A stretch of DNA of 54,866 nt from a virus, in the IMG/VR virus record IMGVR_UViG_3300043425_000164, positions 1-54,866 of that record. The stretch is one strand, 5' to 3'. Position numbers and translations under genes: made by a program. Of this stretch, positions 32,192 through 39,853 are shown piece after piece. The notes below the pieces were generated by a model that saw only the letters and a program-made list of their open reading frames with translations, was not told where the DNA came from and did no database searches. Every line of letters begins with the position of its first letter. Position 1 is the first letter of the stretch.

Positions 32192-32784
32192 CCGCTCGAA
32201 TAGATTTGACAGGAAAGCAGTTCAATAGGCTAACAGTCCTAGGGTATTCACATACAGATACACGTGGTCAAGCAAAGTGGCTTTGTCGGTGTGAGTGCGG
32301 GACAGAGAAGACCTATTTCGGAAGTTCTCTTAAAAAGAAAAATACCCAATCTTGCGGGTGTTTGCATAGGGACATCATAAGCGGTATGAATAATTACCAA
32401 GCGAAACGAGCATTAGAAAAGCATGGGGATTACATACGAGCAGATGACCCATGGTATGAGAGGGCGGGTGCACTCATGAGAAATGCGAAACGAAACAACG
32501 TGCATGTTGAATTTGAATCAATCGCTGAGTTTGCTCTCTATGTGAAGTCCATCGCACCCGAAAAATGCCCTGTATTTGGGGTGAAGTTCGCTGAGACAGG
32601 TAATGGATATAGTCCTTGGAGTCCGAGCATAGACAAAATTATTCCTGAAAAGGGGTATGCGAGGGGCAACATACAGATTATTAGTTATATGGCTAATGCC
32701 ATGAAGCGAGACGCCTCAATCAAACAACTTATACAGTTTGCGTATTGGATATTAAAAACTTTTGTTAAGGCAAAACATGCCTAA
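32188..32784 (+). CDS. HNH-like endonuclease with N-terminal zinc domain
   Basis: A 198-residue protein. The N-terminal part (DLTGKQFNRLTVLGY; WLCRCECGTEKTY; QSCGCLHRD) is the Cys-rich module common in phage HNH/homing proteins. The C-terminal part (KCPVFGVKF, then SIDKIIPEKGYARGNIQIIS and AN-MK) matches a divergent HNH pattern in which His of the first motif may be replaced. It is probably a mobile, free-standing homing endonuclease. Activity not certain because the catalytic His is not clear. Confidence 0.75.
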   Translation: MTARIDLTGKQFNRLTVLGYSHTDTRGQAKWLCRCECGTEKTYFGSSLKKKNTQSCGCLHRDIISGMNNYQAKRALEKHGDYIRADDPWYERAGALMRNAKRNNVHVEFESIAEFALYVKSIAPEKCPVFGVKFAETGNGYSPWSPSIDKIIPEKGYARGNIQIISYMANAMKRDASIKQLIQFAYWILKTFVKAKHA

Positions 32785-32965
32785 ATACATAGCACTCATC
32801 ATATCCATAGTATCCCTAGCTTTTCTTATTGGGTATTTGCTACATATAATTAGTGAAGACATGAAAGGGAATCCCAATGGCGACACATTACAAAGGAAAA
32901 CCGATCGAGGAAATACTCGACGAACTACGAACGGCAAAAGACGTATTCGATCAGGTAGACCCTGA
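32777..32965 (+). CDS. Possible small membrane protein, overlapping frame
   Basis: A 62-residue frame starting at ATG 32777 (8 bases inside the previous gene). One strong membrane segment near residues 4-24 (YIALIISIVSLAFLIGYLLH) and a basic tail. It overlaps the next gene by 89 bases in a different frame. The TM-plus-basic-tail layout speaks for it, the overlap against it. Confidence 0.45.
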   Translation: MPKYIALIISIVSLAFLIGYLLHIISEDMKGNPNGDTLQRKTDRGNTRRTTNGKRRIRSGRP

Positions 32966-33071
32966 CTCATTAGACCATTCCATGTTTGCCAAGGTGTGTA
33001 GAGGTTATGCATATATCGCTATCGCCAAGGCAAAACTAACCGCATTACAACGGGAGGACATTAAACCATGA
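32877..33071 (+). CDS. Small helical protein, unknown
   Basis: A 64-residue protein (IEEILDELRTAKDVFDQV; CRGYAYIAIAKAKLTAL) with an AAAGGGAA ribosome site. It ends 4 bases inside the next gene. Acidic and helical; no motif. One of a chain of short overlapping early genes. Confidence 0.65.
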   Translation: MATHYKGKPIEEILDELRTAKDVFDQVDPDSLDHSMFAKVCRGYAYIAIAKAKLTALQREDIKP

Positions 33072-33337
33072 CAACATTTACCACAGAGGACAGAGTAATG
33101 GCAGAAGTAATTAAACCCGTGGAGCTGCCAGCGGGCAACGACTTACGACCCAAGCTACAAATTGTTGTGCAACTTAAAACCAACTACGGACAACAGACAA
33201 TCTATCCGATCTGCGACAAGGCTAAGAAGTTCGCATACCTTTTGAATCAAACGACTCTCACCCCGCACAACATTCGGGTAATAAAAGACCTAGGCTATGA
33301 AGTCGTGGTCAAACCATCGGAACCGAGGACACTATGA
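33068..33337 (+). CDS. 89-residue protein, unknown
   Basis: Contains a predicted beta-rich region (RPKLQIVVQLKTNYGQQTIY), then CDKAKKFAYLLNQTTLTPHN. Overlaps neighbours by 4 bases on both sides, so it is probably co-translated with them. Function not recognised. Confidence 0.7.
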   Translation: MTTFTTEDRVMAEVIKPVELPAGNDLRPKLQIVVQLKTNYGQQTIYPICDKAKKFAYLLNQTTLTPHNIRVIKDLGYEVVVKPSEPRTL

Positions 33338-33678
33338 AACGTATTTATGCAGTAGATGATGCAGTAGAACAAATAGAAAACCTCACCGAATTCCAACTCA
33401 AACGACCTGACCAAACACCCATATTCTCAGTAAATCGGGAAAAGACTTATACGGTTTATTCATATGGAGAACATTACCCAATGTATGTATACGATAGGAC
33501 TGTTGATCGTTGGTATGGTAATGCAGACAAATACTCTCGCACGACATCGAAGCACATGAATAAGTTACGACCTGAGTGTGGGGTGTATCAGTATGTAAAT
33601 ACAGCTAGGCTTAAAGTAATAGCATACAATGGCATACTTCAAACTGTTACTAACCGAATGGAAGAGAGTTATGCCTAG
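33334..33678 (+). CDS. 114-residue Tyr-rich protein, unknown
   Basis: Rich in Tyr, Asn and Arg (EHYPMYVYDRTVDRWYGNA; ECGVYQYVNTARLKV). Starts within the previous stop and ends 8 bases inside the sigma-region-4-like gene. No family or motif identified. Confidence 0.7.
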   Translation: MKRIYAVDDAVEQIENLTEFQLKRPDQTPIFSVNREKTYTVYSYGEHYPMYVYDRTVDRWYGNADKYSRTTSKHMNKLRPECGVYQYVNTARLKVIAYNGILQTVTNRMEESYA

Positions 33679-33883
33679 ATCGTATATCCCCAAATCATTT
33701 GGGGCAATAGAAAGACCTGACCGCACCGCACCAACTCAGAGGGCTATGACGCTCGAAGAGATCGCTGATGTATTTGGCACAAGTCGGGAACGGATCAGGC
33801 AGATAGAGCAAATGGCACTCCGTAAGATACGGGGTAGGCTACGAGCAAGAGGAATAGATATTAAAGATTACTTACCTGACTAG
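33671..33883 (+). CDS. Miniature sigma-70 region-4-like protein A
   Basis: A 70-residue protein that is almost only a helix-turn-helix of sigma-70 region 4: MTLEEIADVFGTSRERIRQI, then EQMALRKIRGRLR. In host RpoD this part contacts the -35 box and the RNA polymerase beta flap. Regions 1-3 are absent, so it cannot act as a full sigma factor. I chose ATG 33671 with GGAAGAGAG upstream. It may bind the polymerase or -35 elements to redirect transcription. Confidence 0.85.
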   Translation: MPRSYIPKSFGAIERPDRTAPTQRAMTLEEIADVFGTSRERIRQIEQMALRKIRGRLRARGIDIKDYLPD

Positions 33884-33890
33884 GACTAAC

Positions 33891-34079
33891 ATGCCATCTA
33901 AAAAACCAAAGACTAAACCGTTTGACGGAATTCCCCGAGCCATGACGCTTGAGGAAGTAAGCACAGTCCTTGGCTTGAGTAGGGAAAGTATTAGCCGTAT
34001 CGAAAAGCGAGCGATGTATAAGATCGAATCGTATCTACGAGCAAGGCGAACAAAGAAGGAAGACTTACTTCCTGATTAG
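33891..34079 (+). CDS. Miniature sigma-70 region-4-like protein B
   Basis: A 62-residue relative of protein A located 8 bases downstream. Shared parts are the basic N-terminal tail, MTLEEVSTVLGLSRESISRI, and the endings DYLPD (A) and DLLPD (B). The recognition helix differs (ESISRIEKRAMYKIES), so it may prefer another DNA site. A tandem duplication is likely. A hairpin and an intrinsic terminator follow. Confidence 0.8.
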   Translation: MPSKKPKTKPFDGIPRAMTLEEVSTVLGLSRESISRIEKRAMYKIESYLRARRTKKEDLLPD

Positions 34080-34089
34080 GGTAACTCCT

Positions 34090-34109
34090 ACCTAGGGTTT
34101 TCCCTAGGT
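34090..34109 (+). terminator. Perfect 8-pair hairpin after sigma-4-like genes
   Basis: ACCTAGGG-TTTT-CCCTAGGT, with an 8-base perfect stem. It has no T-run behind it, so it may protect the 3' end rather than terminate. The terminator at 34124-34150 follows immediately. Confidence 0.6.
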
Positions 34110-34123
34110 GTGAAGTGCAGTGG

Positions 34124-34150
34124 GGCAGACCTTAGGGTTCTGCCTTTTTT
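34124..34150 (+). terminator. Intrinsic terminator ending the first early operon
   Basis: GGCAGA (34124-34129) pairs with TCTGCC (34139-34144), followed by six T (34145-34150). It separates the first early cluster from the AAA+/VWA cluster, whose first gene has its own leader motif. Confidence 0.85.
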
Positions 34151-34155
34151 ATTAT

Positions 34156-34164
34156 TAACTTACT
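34156..34164 (+). promoter_or_regulatory. TAACTTACT leader motif, copy 2
   Basis: Exact copy 10 bases before the ATG of the AAA+ ATPase gene at 34175, immediately followed by GAAAGG, the ribosome site. Confidence 0.5.
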
Positions 34165-34174
34165 GAAAGGCAAT

Positions 34175-35158
34175 ATGAAATTCTCTGACATAAAACAATC
34201 CATAGTGGCTCAGTTCAACACCACTAACGCAGTTGTGCCATACATTGAGGGTGCGCCAGGCGGCGGCAAGTCTGCACTTGCAAAACTTATTGGTAAGGAA
34301 CTTGGCTTTGAACGAGTCGAGATGTTCTTTGCATCCTTGCGTGACCCAGTCGATTTGCTCGGCACACCGAACAACAACGGCGAAGTAACGACATGGAAAC
34401 CACCTGAGGAATTCCACTCACTTCAAACTGGTCGCAATCTTTTAATTCTTGACGAACTCTCTGACGCTGTAACGCCGATGCAGAATGCATTGTGCGGTCT
34501 GATTCTTGAGCGGAGAAGCGGTCGGGTTCACCTATCACCGCAGACCTACATCATCGCCACGGGCAACCGAACCAAAGACAAGTCGGGTGCAAACCGAATC
34601 GTGTCTAAATTGCGTGGTCGTGTTCGCACATTTGAATACACCGAGAACATCGACGATTGGGCTGAGTGGGCTTTGATGAACGACATCGATCCTGTATTGA
34701 TTCAGTTCTTGCGTTTTAGACCTGACTTACTCTCAGCGTTTGACCCTGACAAAATCTGCCCGACACCTCGTAATTGGGAGCGTGTGAATCAGATTCCTAC
34801 TGAACTACCCACAGAAATCTATTTTGGTAATGTGGCTGGCGATGTGGGCGAGGGTGCGGCGGCTGAGTATACAGGCTTTCGTCGTATCTACGAGAACCTA
34901 CCGAATATCGATGGGATTCTCATGAACCCAAGCAAAGCGGAAGTTCCCAAAGACCCCGCAGTTCTTTATGCATTGACGGGTGCATTGGCACATAAGACAT
35001 CGAAGGATAACTTTGACAGAGTCGCAGAATATGTGGACAAACTTTCTCCCGAGTTCCAAGTGATGTGCGTGTCCGATGCCATGAAGTTGAAGCCTGAAAT
35101 CAAAACAACTAAAGCATTTGTCAATTGGGCGGTTAAGAACTCTAACGTAATGATCTAA
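34175..35158 (+). CDS. MoxR-type AAA+ ATPase
   Basis: A 327-residue AAA+ protein. Walker A GAPGGGKSA (26-34), Walker B LLILDELSD (89-97), a sensor-1-like IIATGNRT and an Arg-rich segment (SKLRGRVRTFEY) are visible; the later PTPRNWERVNQIP portion is typical of MoxR-like proteins. MoxR ATPases work with VWA-domain proteins to remodel or insert metals into targets. A VWA protein with HExxH is encoded at 37602, about 2.4 kb downstream, so they are likely a functional pair. Confidence 0.9.
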   Translation: MKFSDIKQSIVAQFNTTNAVVPYIEGAPGGGKSALAKLIGKELGFERVEMFFASLRDPVDLLGTPNNNGEVTTWKPPEEFHSLQTGRNLLILDELSDAVTPMQNALCGLILERRSGRVHLSPQTYIIATGNRTKDKSGANRIVSKLRGRVRTFEYTENIDDWAEWALMNDIDPVLIQFLRFRPDLLSAFDPDKICPTPRNWERVNQIPTELPTEIYFGNVAGDVGEGAAAEYTGFRRIYENLPNIDGILMNPSKAEVPKDPAVLYALTGALAHKTSKDNFDRVAEYVDKLSPEFQVMCVSDAMKLKPEIKTTKAFVNWAVKNSNVMI

Positions 35159-35167
35159 GGAGGTCAT

Positions 35168-35431
35168 ATGTATTGGAATCATAGACTAGTAAATGTAGCC
35201 AAGGACAACGATGGCGAGGATTACTTCCAAGTCTCCGAAGTCTTTTACAACGATGCGGGACAACCCGTGGGGTATACAAGTGCTGACGTAAGTGGCGAGA
35301 CCATGGAGGAAGTATTACTTACCTTGCAGAGATTTGCCGAGGCAGTCAAACATCCAATCCTCAACGCTGAGACAGACTTTATAGGCGAGTTTGAGGAAGA
35401 CGATGACGAACCTACGGGAGATTTGCACTAA
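35168..35431 (+). CDS. Acidic protein between AAA+ and VWA genes
   Basis: An 87-residue acidic protein (GEDYFQVSEVFYNDAG; GETMEEVLLTLQRFAEAV) ending in an Asp/Glu-rich tail. AAGGAGG precedes the ATG. The stop overlaps the next start by one base. Function unknown; possibly an accessory of the AAA+/VWA module. Confidence 0.7.
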   Translation: MYWNHRLVNVAKDNDGEDYFQVSEVFYNDAGQPVGYTSADVSGETMEEVLLTLQRFAEAVKHPILNAETDFIGEFEEDDDEPTGDLH

Positions 35432-35940
35432 TGGGATGCGACATTCACATGATGATCGAGGCGAAAGCCAAGACACAAAAGCATGGCGATGTATGGGTCA
35501 CAGTCAATTCATTAAATGCAGTTTACCCCGATGGTTTAGTCCGAGCAGATAGATTGGAAGACTCACCGTATGGGTATCACTACCGTATTGAGATGCGTAA
35601 CTACCACTTCTTTGCAGACATAGCGTGTGTGAGGGGTGAGGGTGAGTATCAAGATAGGGGTTTACCCGATGATGTATCAGCACTAGCACTAGCGTATTCA
35701 GAAAGCTGGGGCTATGACGGACATTCCCATTCATACCTGTATGCCGACGAGATGATACCGCTTTATATCAAACACCATCTAAGCGACGAGGAGAAAGCAA
35801 AGCTGGTGTCTGACCGTATGTCAGGGGGATTAAGTGACATACAAGTATTCCATTTAATTATGGAGAGGCATTTCAACATAGCAACACGAGAAGAGGACAA
35901 CCCACAAGATTATCGTTTTGTGTTTTTCTTTGATAACTAA
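35431..35940 (+). CDS. MGCDIH-family phage protein, unknown
   Basis: A 169-residue protein with the N-terminus MGCDIHMMIEAK, which I recall in many phage and bacterial hypothetical proteins. It has a central Tyr/His-rich part (SPYGYHYRIEMRNYHFF; GYDGHSHSYLY) and a C-terminal acidic segment. Conserved Cys/His/Asp suggest a metal site, unproven. It lies between the AAA+ and VWA genes. Confidence 0.8.
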   Translation: MGCDIHMMIEAKAKTQKHGDVWVTVNSLNAVYPDGLVRADRLEDSPYGYHYRIEMRNYHFFADIACVRGEGEYQDRGLPDDVSALALAYSESWGYDGHSHSYLYADEMIPLYIKHHLSDEEKAKLVSDRMSGGLSDIQVFHLIMERHFNIATREEDNPQDYRFVFFFDN

Positions 35941-35946
35941 CTTACT
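35938..35946 (+). promoter_or_regulatory. TAACTTACT leader motif, copy 3
   Basis: Exact copy overlapping the stop codon of the MGCDIH gene and ending 12 bases before the ATG at 35959; the ribosome site GGAGG follows. Confidence 0.5.
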
Positions 35947-35958
35947 AACGGAGGACTT

Positions 35959-36519
35959 ATGGCTAACCTAGAGCCAAAACGTATTAACTATAAGTATGAC
36001 CTGATGCACTTAAACACCCCGTCGTTTGCATCGACGACAGTCACATGGGATACAAGCAAACTAACCAAGATCACCAAGAACAGAGTATTAAACGCATTAA
36101 AAACGGGATACATAAAGTTTAGTAGAGGTGATGCGGCAAATATGTATCGAGAAGTTCGTCAGCGGTTTGAGATCCCTGAGTTCATTGTAAATAAACCCAC
36201 AAAGAAGAAAGACTATGTTCAAAGTGGTTATCTCCATTGGGAATTTAAGACTGAAAAACTTAATGAACTAATCAATCTAATTTATCAGACAGAGCGAGTG
36301 GCACGGCGACTCGAGGGCAAGTATTTGCCTTGGTATATGGAACATGACAAACTATCTGACAGTCAAAACTATATGTATCTTGAGCAAGAGCATGACTTGA
36401 GCGAGATAGAAGCAGAGATTGCACGTATTACAAGTGCTGATGAAATTAGAGACAAACGTGAGCAAGCCATAAGATTTGTCGAACAGGGCGGTAAATTAAC
36501 TTTCACATGGAGGGAATAA
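35959..36519 (+). CDS. Protein of the AAA+/VWA module, unknown
   Basis: A 186-residue, basic, mainly helical protein (NRVLNALKTGYIKFSRGDAA; then NELINLIYQTERVARRLEG). GGAGG precedes the ATG, and the stop overlaps the next start by one base. Conserved place between AAA+ and VWA genes suggests an adaptor or substrate-binding part. No family recognised. Confidence 0.7.
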   Translation: MANLEPKRINYKYDLMHLNTPSFASTTVTWDTSKLTKITKNRVLNALKTGYIKFSRGDAANMYREVRQRFEIPEFIVNKPTKKKDYVQSGYLHWEFKTEKLNELINLIYQTERVARRLEGKYLPWYMEHDKLSDSQNYMYLEQEHDLSEIEAEIARITSADEIRDKREQAIRFVEQGGKLTFTWRE

Positions 36520-37397
36520 TGCAGATAACTAAACTATCTGAGAAGGCAATGTTGGTAAAACTGACCATGCGTCGGGCTAACCTGACAAAGCGTGACACAT
36601 ATGCTGAGAACTTAATACAGCAACAGCTAGACGATACGAGTTTGATCGTGAACTCTAAGTTGTTTAGGGACAAGGCAAACCCGATCAATAAGATTATGTC
36701 GGCGGCGAATGAGGTTTACTCTGAGCATAAGCGACGGACTCTTAGTTGGGCTGACAAGGGACCTAGGGTTTTACCTAATAGTCAATACATGGAATACACA
36801 CAGATAATGAGGGGTAAGATTTCCCAAGTGGATTCAATGATGCAGACTTACTTACCTAACTACGACACCTTTGTGCAACAGGATATTTCATACAGAAGTA
36901 AGAGTCCTAACACACGGGCTAAGATCGAAGACTACCCAACGGTGAGTGAGTTCCAAGCCAAGATGGGGTTCGATCTAAAGTTTATGCCCATGCCTGACAA
37001 ACGGCATTTCTTGTTTGACTTATCGGAAGACGATGAGAAAGCATTCGATGAGTTAATGAATGATGTTCAGGTAGCCACTCGTAACGAGACTATTGAGAAG
37101 ATGCTTGATCCATTGGCTAAGTTGGTAGAGAAGTTAAATACACCAATCGGTTCTGACGGTTCGATATTCCGAGATAGTGCGGTCGAGAACATCATCGAGG
37201 GTATTGATCTTGCTAAGAAGCTAACTCTTGACGAGAGCCCTGAGGTTAAGAGATTGACCGACGAGTTGAATAAAGAAGTAAGCAAGTATGCCGAGCATAT
37301 GAATTGGTTGCGTGAAAGCCCAATCGTTCGTGAGCAAGCGGCTAAGAAGTTAAGCGATATTGCGTCGCAGATGAGTGCATTCATGGGAGGTGCATAG
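36519..37397 (+). CDS. Helical protein before the VWA gene, unknown
   Basis: A 292-residue, highly helical protein, rich in Lys, Glu and Met (LTMRRANLTKRDTYAENLIQ; LVEKLNTPIGSDGSIF). I chose ATG 36519 because GGAGGGA lies just upstream and it overlaps the preceding TAA by one base. Possible coiled-coil. No motif; it may belong to the AAA+/VWA system by position. Confidence 0.75.
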   Translation: MQITKLSEKAMLVKLTMRRANLTKRDTYAENLIQQQLDDTSLIVNSKLFRDKANPINKIMSAANEVYSEHKRRTLSWADKGPRVLPNSQYMEYTQIMRGKISQVDSMMQTYLPNYDTFVQQDISYRSKSPNTRAKIEDYPTVSEFQAKMGFDLKFMPMPDKRHFLFDLSEDDEKAFDELMNDVQVATRNETIEKMLDPLAKLVEKLNTPIGSDGSIFRDSAVENIIEGIDLAKKLTLDESPEVKRLTDELNKEVSKYAEHMNWLRESPIVREQAAKKLSDIASQMSAFMGGA

Positions 37398-37627
37398 TGG
37401 AATTTACTACGATGGAAACGGTGTTGGCGGTATACAGTGTTGCGATGACTTGCTTTACTGTGCATTACTTTTTGAAGTTTAAGCAAGCCGTATTTGTAGG
37501 ACTCATGATGACTCGCTCACTCATGGGGGTAGCAGTAGGTAAAGTAGAAGTAAGTATCAACGACGAAGGACTCCTAAAAATTACTGACTTAGAGGATGAA
37601 AATGGCAAACCAAGTAAGCAAGATTGA
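37397..37627 (+). CDS. 76-residue single-TM protein, GTG start
   Basis: GTG at 37397 overlaps the previous stop (TAGTG) and has GGGAGG upstream. One membrane segment near residues 8-28 (TVLAVYSVAMTCFTVHYFL), then a possible second and a short soluble tail. Its 3' end overlaps the VWA gene by 26 bases. It could anchor the module at the membrane. Confidence 0.65.
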   Translation: MEFTTMETVLAVYSVAMTCFTVHYFLKFKQAVFVGLMMTRSLMGVAVGKVEVSINDEGLLKITDLEDENGKPSKQD

Positions 37628-38756
37628 CAAAGCAAAAGCGCAGATCGTATTAGATCATCCGTTCTTTGCAAGTATTCTGCTCAAGAAACAGCTTAAAGCA
37701 GACAACAGTATCCCGACATTGTGCGTTGATGCGCGGGGCAATATCTCATACAACGAGAAGTTTATTGACAGCTTGACCGTGCCACAGATCGTGTGGGGTC
37801 TATGCCATGAGGTCGGTCACGTTATCGGTCAGCATGCGATGCGTCGTAAACATCGAGACGCATTCAAGTGGAACTATGCAGGTGATGCATGGATCAACGA
37901 CATGCTTGATGATGCGGGTGTTGGGCAACGTATTGACGGCACAGTCGATATGCAAGGCTCGAAAGATAAAACCACCGAGACTATCTACGATGAATTGCCC
38001 GAAGGCGGTAAAGGTAAGGGTAAGGGTAAAGGCTCAGGTCAAGGCGGTGGCGACGGCGACGGACAAGACTGGGACAACGGATTGGGTAACGATATTAAAG
38101 ACGAGAACCTAACCGAGTCTGAGGTCAAAGAAATCGAGGCGATGAACAAAGTCGATATTGCACAAGCGGCTCAGGCAGCGAAAGCTCGGGGCAAGTTGAG
38201 CGGTAAGTTGGCTGAGATTGTGGCAGATATTATCAACGTCAAAACACCGTGGTATGACATCCTCGAGCGATACATGAACAGTAAGACTCGTCAGGACTAC
38301 ACATGGACTAGACCTAACCGCAGATATGTAGGCATGGATTTGTATCTGCCAAGTATGGCGACTGAGCCTTGCATGGGTGAGGTAGTCTTGCAGATCGACG
38401 TATCGGGTTCAATCTCCCGCAAGGAATTGGATTACTACAACGGACATATTAGTCGCATCATGAAGTCATGCAATCCTGAGAAAGTCCATGTGATCTACAC
38501 CGATACCGAAGTTAAGAAGCATGACGTGTTTGACCAAGGACAAGACGTTAAGTTGGAGTTCTATTCAGGCGGTGGCACACATATGCCTGCGGGTTTTGAT
38601 TACTGCGTTGAGCAGGGTATCGAGCCTGATGTATTCGTATGCTTGACTGACGGTTATACAGACTTTGGTGAAGCACCTGGCTTTCCAGTTGTGTGGTGTA
38701 TCAGTTCAGATGTGCAAGCACCGCACGGTGAGAATATCCACTTTGAGTTGGAGTAA
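37602..38756 (+). CDS. Metallopeptidase-like VWA protein (DUF2201 type)
   Basis: A 384-residue protein. The N-terminal part has HEVGH (69-73), zinc-peptidase-like. A low-complexity Gly/Lys linker lies at about 135-160 and helices follow. A C-terminal VWA-like domain has the MIDAS motif DVSGS (266-270) and later acidic loop TDGYTDFG. This is the domain order of DUF2201-type proteins, which pair with MoxR AAA+ ATPases. I chose ATG 37602 with GAGGATG upstream. The target is unknown. Confidence 0.85.
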   Translation: MANQVSKIDKAKAQIVLDHPFFASILLKKQLKADNSIPTLCVDARGNISYNEKFIDSLTVPQIVWGLCHEVGHVIGQHAMRRKHRDAFKWNYAGDAWINDMLDDAGVGQRIDGTVDMQGSKDKTTETIYDELPEGGKGKGKGKGSGQGGGDGDGQDWDNGLGNDIKDENLTESEVKEIEAMNKVDIAQAAQAAKARGKLSGKLAEIVADIINVKTPWYDILERYMNSKTRQDYTWTRPNRRYVGMDLYLPSMATEPCMGEVVLQIDVSGSISRKELDYYNGHISRIMKSCNPEKVHVIYTDTEVKKHDVFDQGQDVKLEFYSGGGTHMPAGFDYCVEQGIEPDVFVCLTDGYTDFGEAPGFPVVWCISSDVQAPHGENIHFELE

Positions 38757-38758
38757 AA

Positions 38759-38968
38759 ATGGACAACAAACCAGTAGATATTTGGACTTCTTGCCTTGAT
38801 TGTGGTCAACGAGTAACTGGCGATTCCATTCATACTTGTTCACCACAAATAAAAGAGTTAAGTGATGAGGAAATAAGAGTATTTATGGCTGAAATGCCAC
38901 ATTTGACTGAAAGAAAAGATTTGCTGATGTTTGCTAGAGCAATACTAAAGAAAGCGAGTGAGAAATGA
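38759..38968 (+). CDS. Small Cys-containing protein, unknown
   Basis: A 69-residue protein starting with CLDC and a third Cys (HTCSPQ) near residues 15-29, then an acidic helical tail. Likely a small zinc-binding fold. Two bases after the VWA gene and overlapping the next by 4. Confidence 0.65.
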   Translation: MDNKPVDIWTSCLDCGQRVTGDSIHTCSPQIKELSDEEIRVFMAEMPHLTERKDLLMFARAILKKASEK

Positions 38969-39165
38969 AACCTGATTTATCACACCCCAAACCTGAGGTA
39001 ATTATTGAGCGGCTACACAGACGAATCGAGGGGCTCAGAAATGAACTAGAAATTCTGACCGCTAAATATTTGCAGTTGCAAGGCTGGATGCTGGACTGCG
39101 GACATGCCGCAGAGTATGACGCATGGAGAGTAGGTAAACGTATACAAGGGGAGGAAGTATGTTGA
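38965..39165 (+). CDS. Small coiled-coil protein, unknown
   Basis: A 66-residue protein with a heptad-like helix (IIERLHRRIEGLRNELEILT). Starts in the preceding stop and overlaps the next small membrane gene by 7 bases. No function recognised. Confidence 0.65.
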   Translation: MKPDLSHPKPEVIIERLHRRIEGLRNELEILTAKYLQLQGWMLDCGHAAEYDAWRVGKRIQGEEVC

Positions 39166-39275
39166 GTTTATTAACTGCGTTCTTTTTAGCCCACGGAGAC
39201 GCAAGCTGGTATTGGTGGGTATTTTGGGTGGTGTTTGCTTTTATGGAGTTCTTAAAATTCGTAGAGGAGAATTGA
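39159..39275 (+). CDS. 38-residue Trp-rich membrane peptide
   Basis: ATG 39159 with GGGGAGGAAG upstream; stop TGA 39273-39275. It begins MLSLLTAFFLAHG and continues with an aromatic membrane segment containing WYWWVFWVVFAFM. Such short, very hydrophobic frames in phages are often membrane modulators. The start overlaps the previous stop. Coding supported by RBS and tight packing only. Confidence 0.5.
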   Translation: MLSLLTAFFLAHGDASWYWWVFWVVFAFMEFLKFVEEN

Positions 39276-39276
39276 T

Positions 39277-39459
39277 ATGGAAGAAGGTATCCCATTTGCA
39301 GGCTGGGTAGATGTAGATAAAGAAGATACAGAAGAGATGTTGCGACATCAAATGCATATCATTTATGCGGAGTTGCAAAAACTTAGAGAAGAAAACATGA
39401 GACTCATTTCATTAGTCCACGATCTTGAGTCTAGGTTATACGGCGGGTCGGTCTTATGA
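39277..39459 (+). CDS. 60-residue acidic/coiled-coil protein
   Basis: Acidic start (EEGIPFAGWVDVDKEDTEEM), then a helix (YAELQKLREENMRLISLVHD) with heptad spacing. GAGGAG precedes the ATG. Ends 4 bases inside the next gene. Function unknown. Confidence 0.6.
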   Translation: MEEGIPFAGWVDVDKEDTEEMLRHQMHIIYAELQKLREENMRLISLVHDLESRLYGGSVL

Positions 39460-39551
39460 TGTTCGAACCTGTAAAAGTTATATTTCTTGCGGTGGCGATT
39501 AGTGTTGTGCTGATCGCTTTTATTTTACATATAACGGATAAATTCAAATGA
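39456..39551 (+). CDS. 31-residue single-TM peptide
   Basis: ATG 39456 overlaps the upstream stop (ATGATG), stop TGA overlaps the next ATG as ATGA. Almost entirely one membrane segment (VIFLAVAISVVLIAFILH) with a short basic end. Packing in a chain of overlapping genes supports coding. Confidence 0.5.
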   Translation: MMFEPVKVIFLAVAISVVLIAFILHITDKFK

Positions 39552-39853
39552 AGAACTTACTTATTGCATTACTTATAGTATCAAGCCCGTTGCAAGCCGC
39601 ATCTATTGCATCCATGAATAACCAAGGTGGGGGCAAGATCGTTCTGACTGATGAGCGATGCAGACTAGCAAAAGGTAAGTTCCCCGATCTTTACCATGCT
39701 TACTTCTATACGGCAGAGGGCATTACGGGAGATGGGTGCTACACAGTTCAAGACGATACGGTTGTCGTCGTGTGGGATATAGATGGGAGCGGCGAGACGA
39801 GGCGGTATCCGATTCGTAACTTTACCTTAACTAAACCAAAGTCTAACTTATGA
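39548..39853 (+). CDS. Exported protein with signal peptide
   Basis: A 101-residue protein. The first 18 residues (MKNLLIALLIVSSPLQAA) form a classical signal peptide with likely AXA-type cleavage near 17-18, so the product should go to the periplasm. The mature part is small, beta-rich and has two Cys (DERCRLAKG; GDGCYTVQDD), possibly a disulfide. Phage periplasmic proteins can interfere with superinfection or the host envelope; inferred. Confidence 0.7.
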   Translation: MKNLLIALLIVSSPLQAASIASMNNQGGGKIVLTDERCRLAKGKFPDLYHAYFYTAEGITGDGCYTVQDDTVVVVWDIDGSGETRRYPIRNFTLTKPKSNL

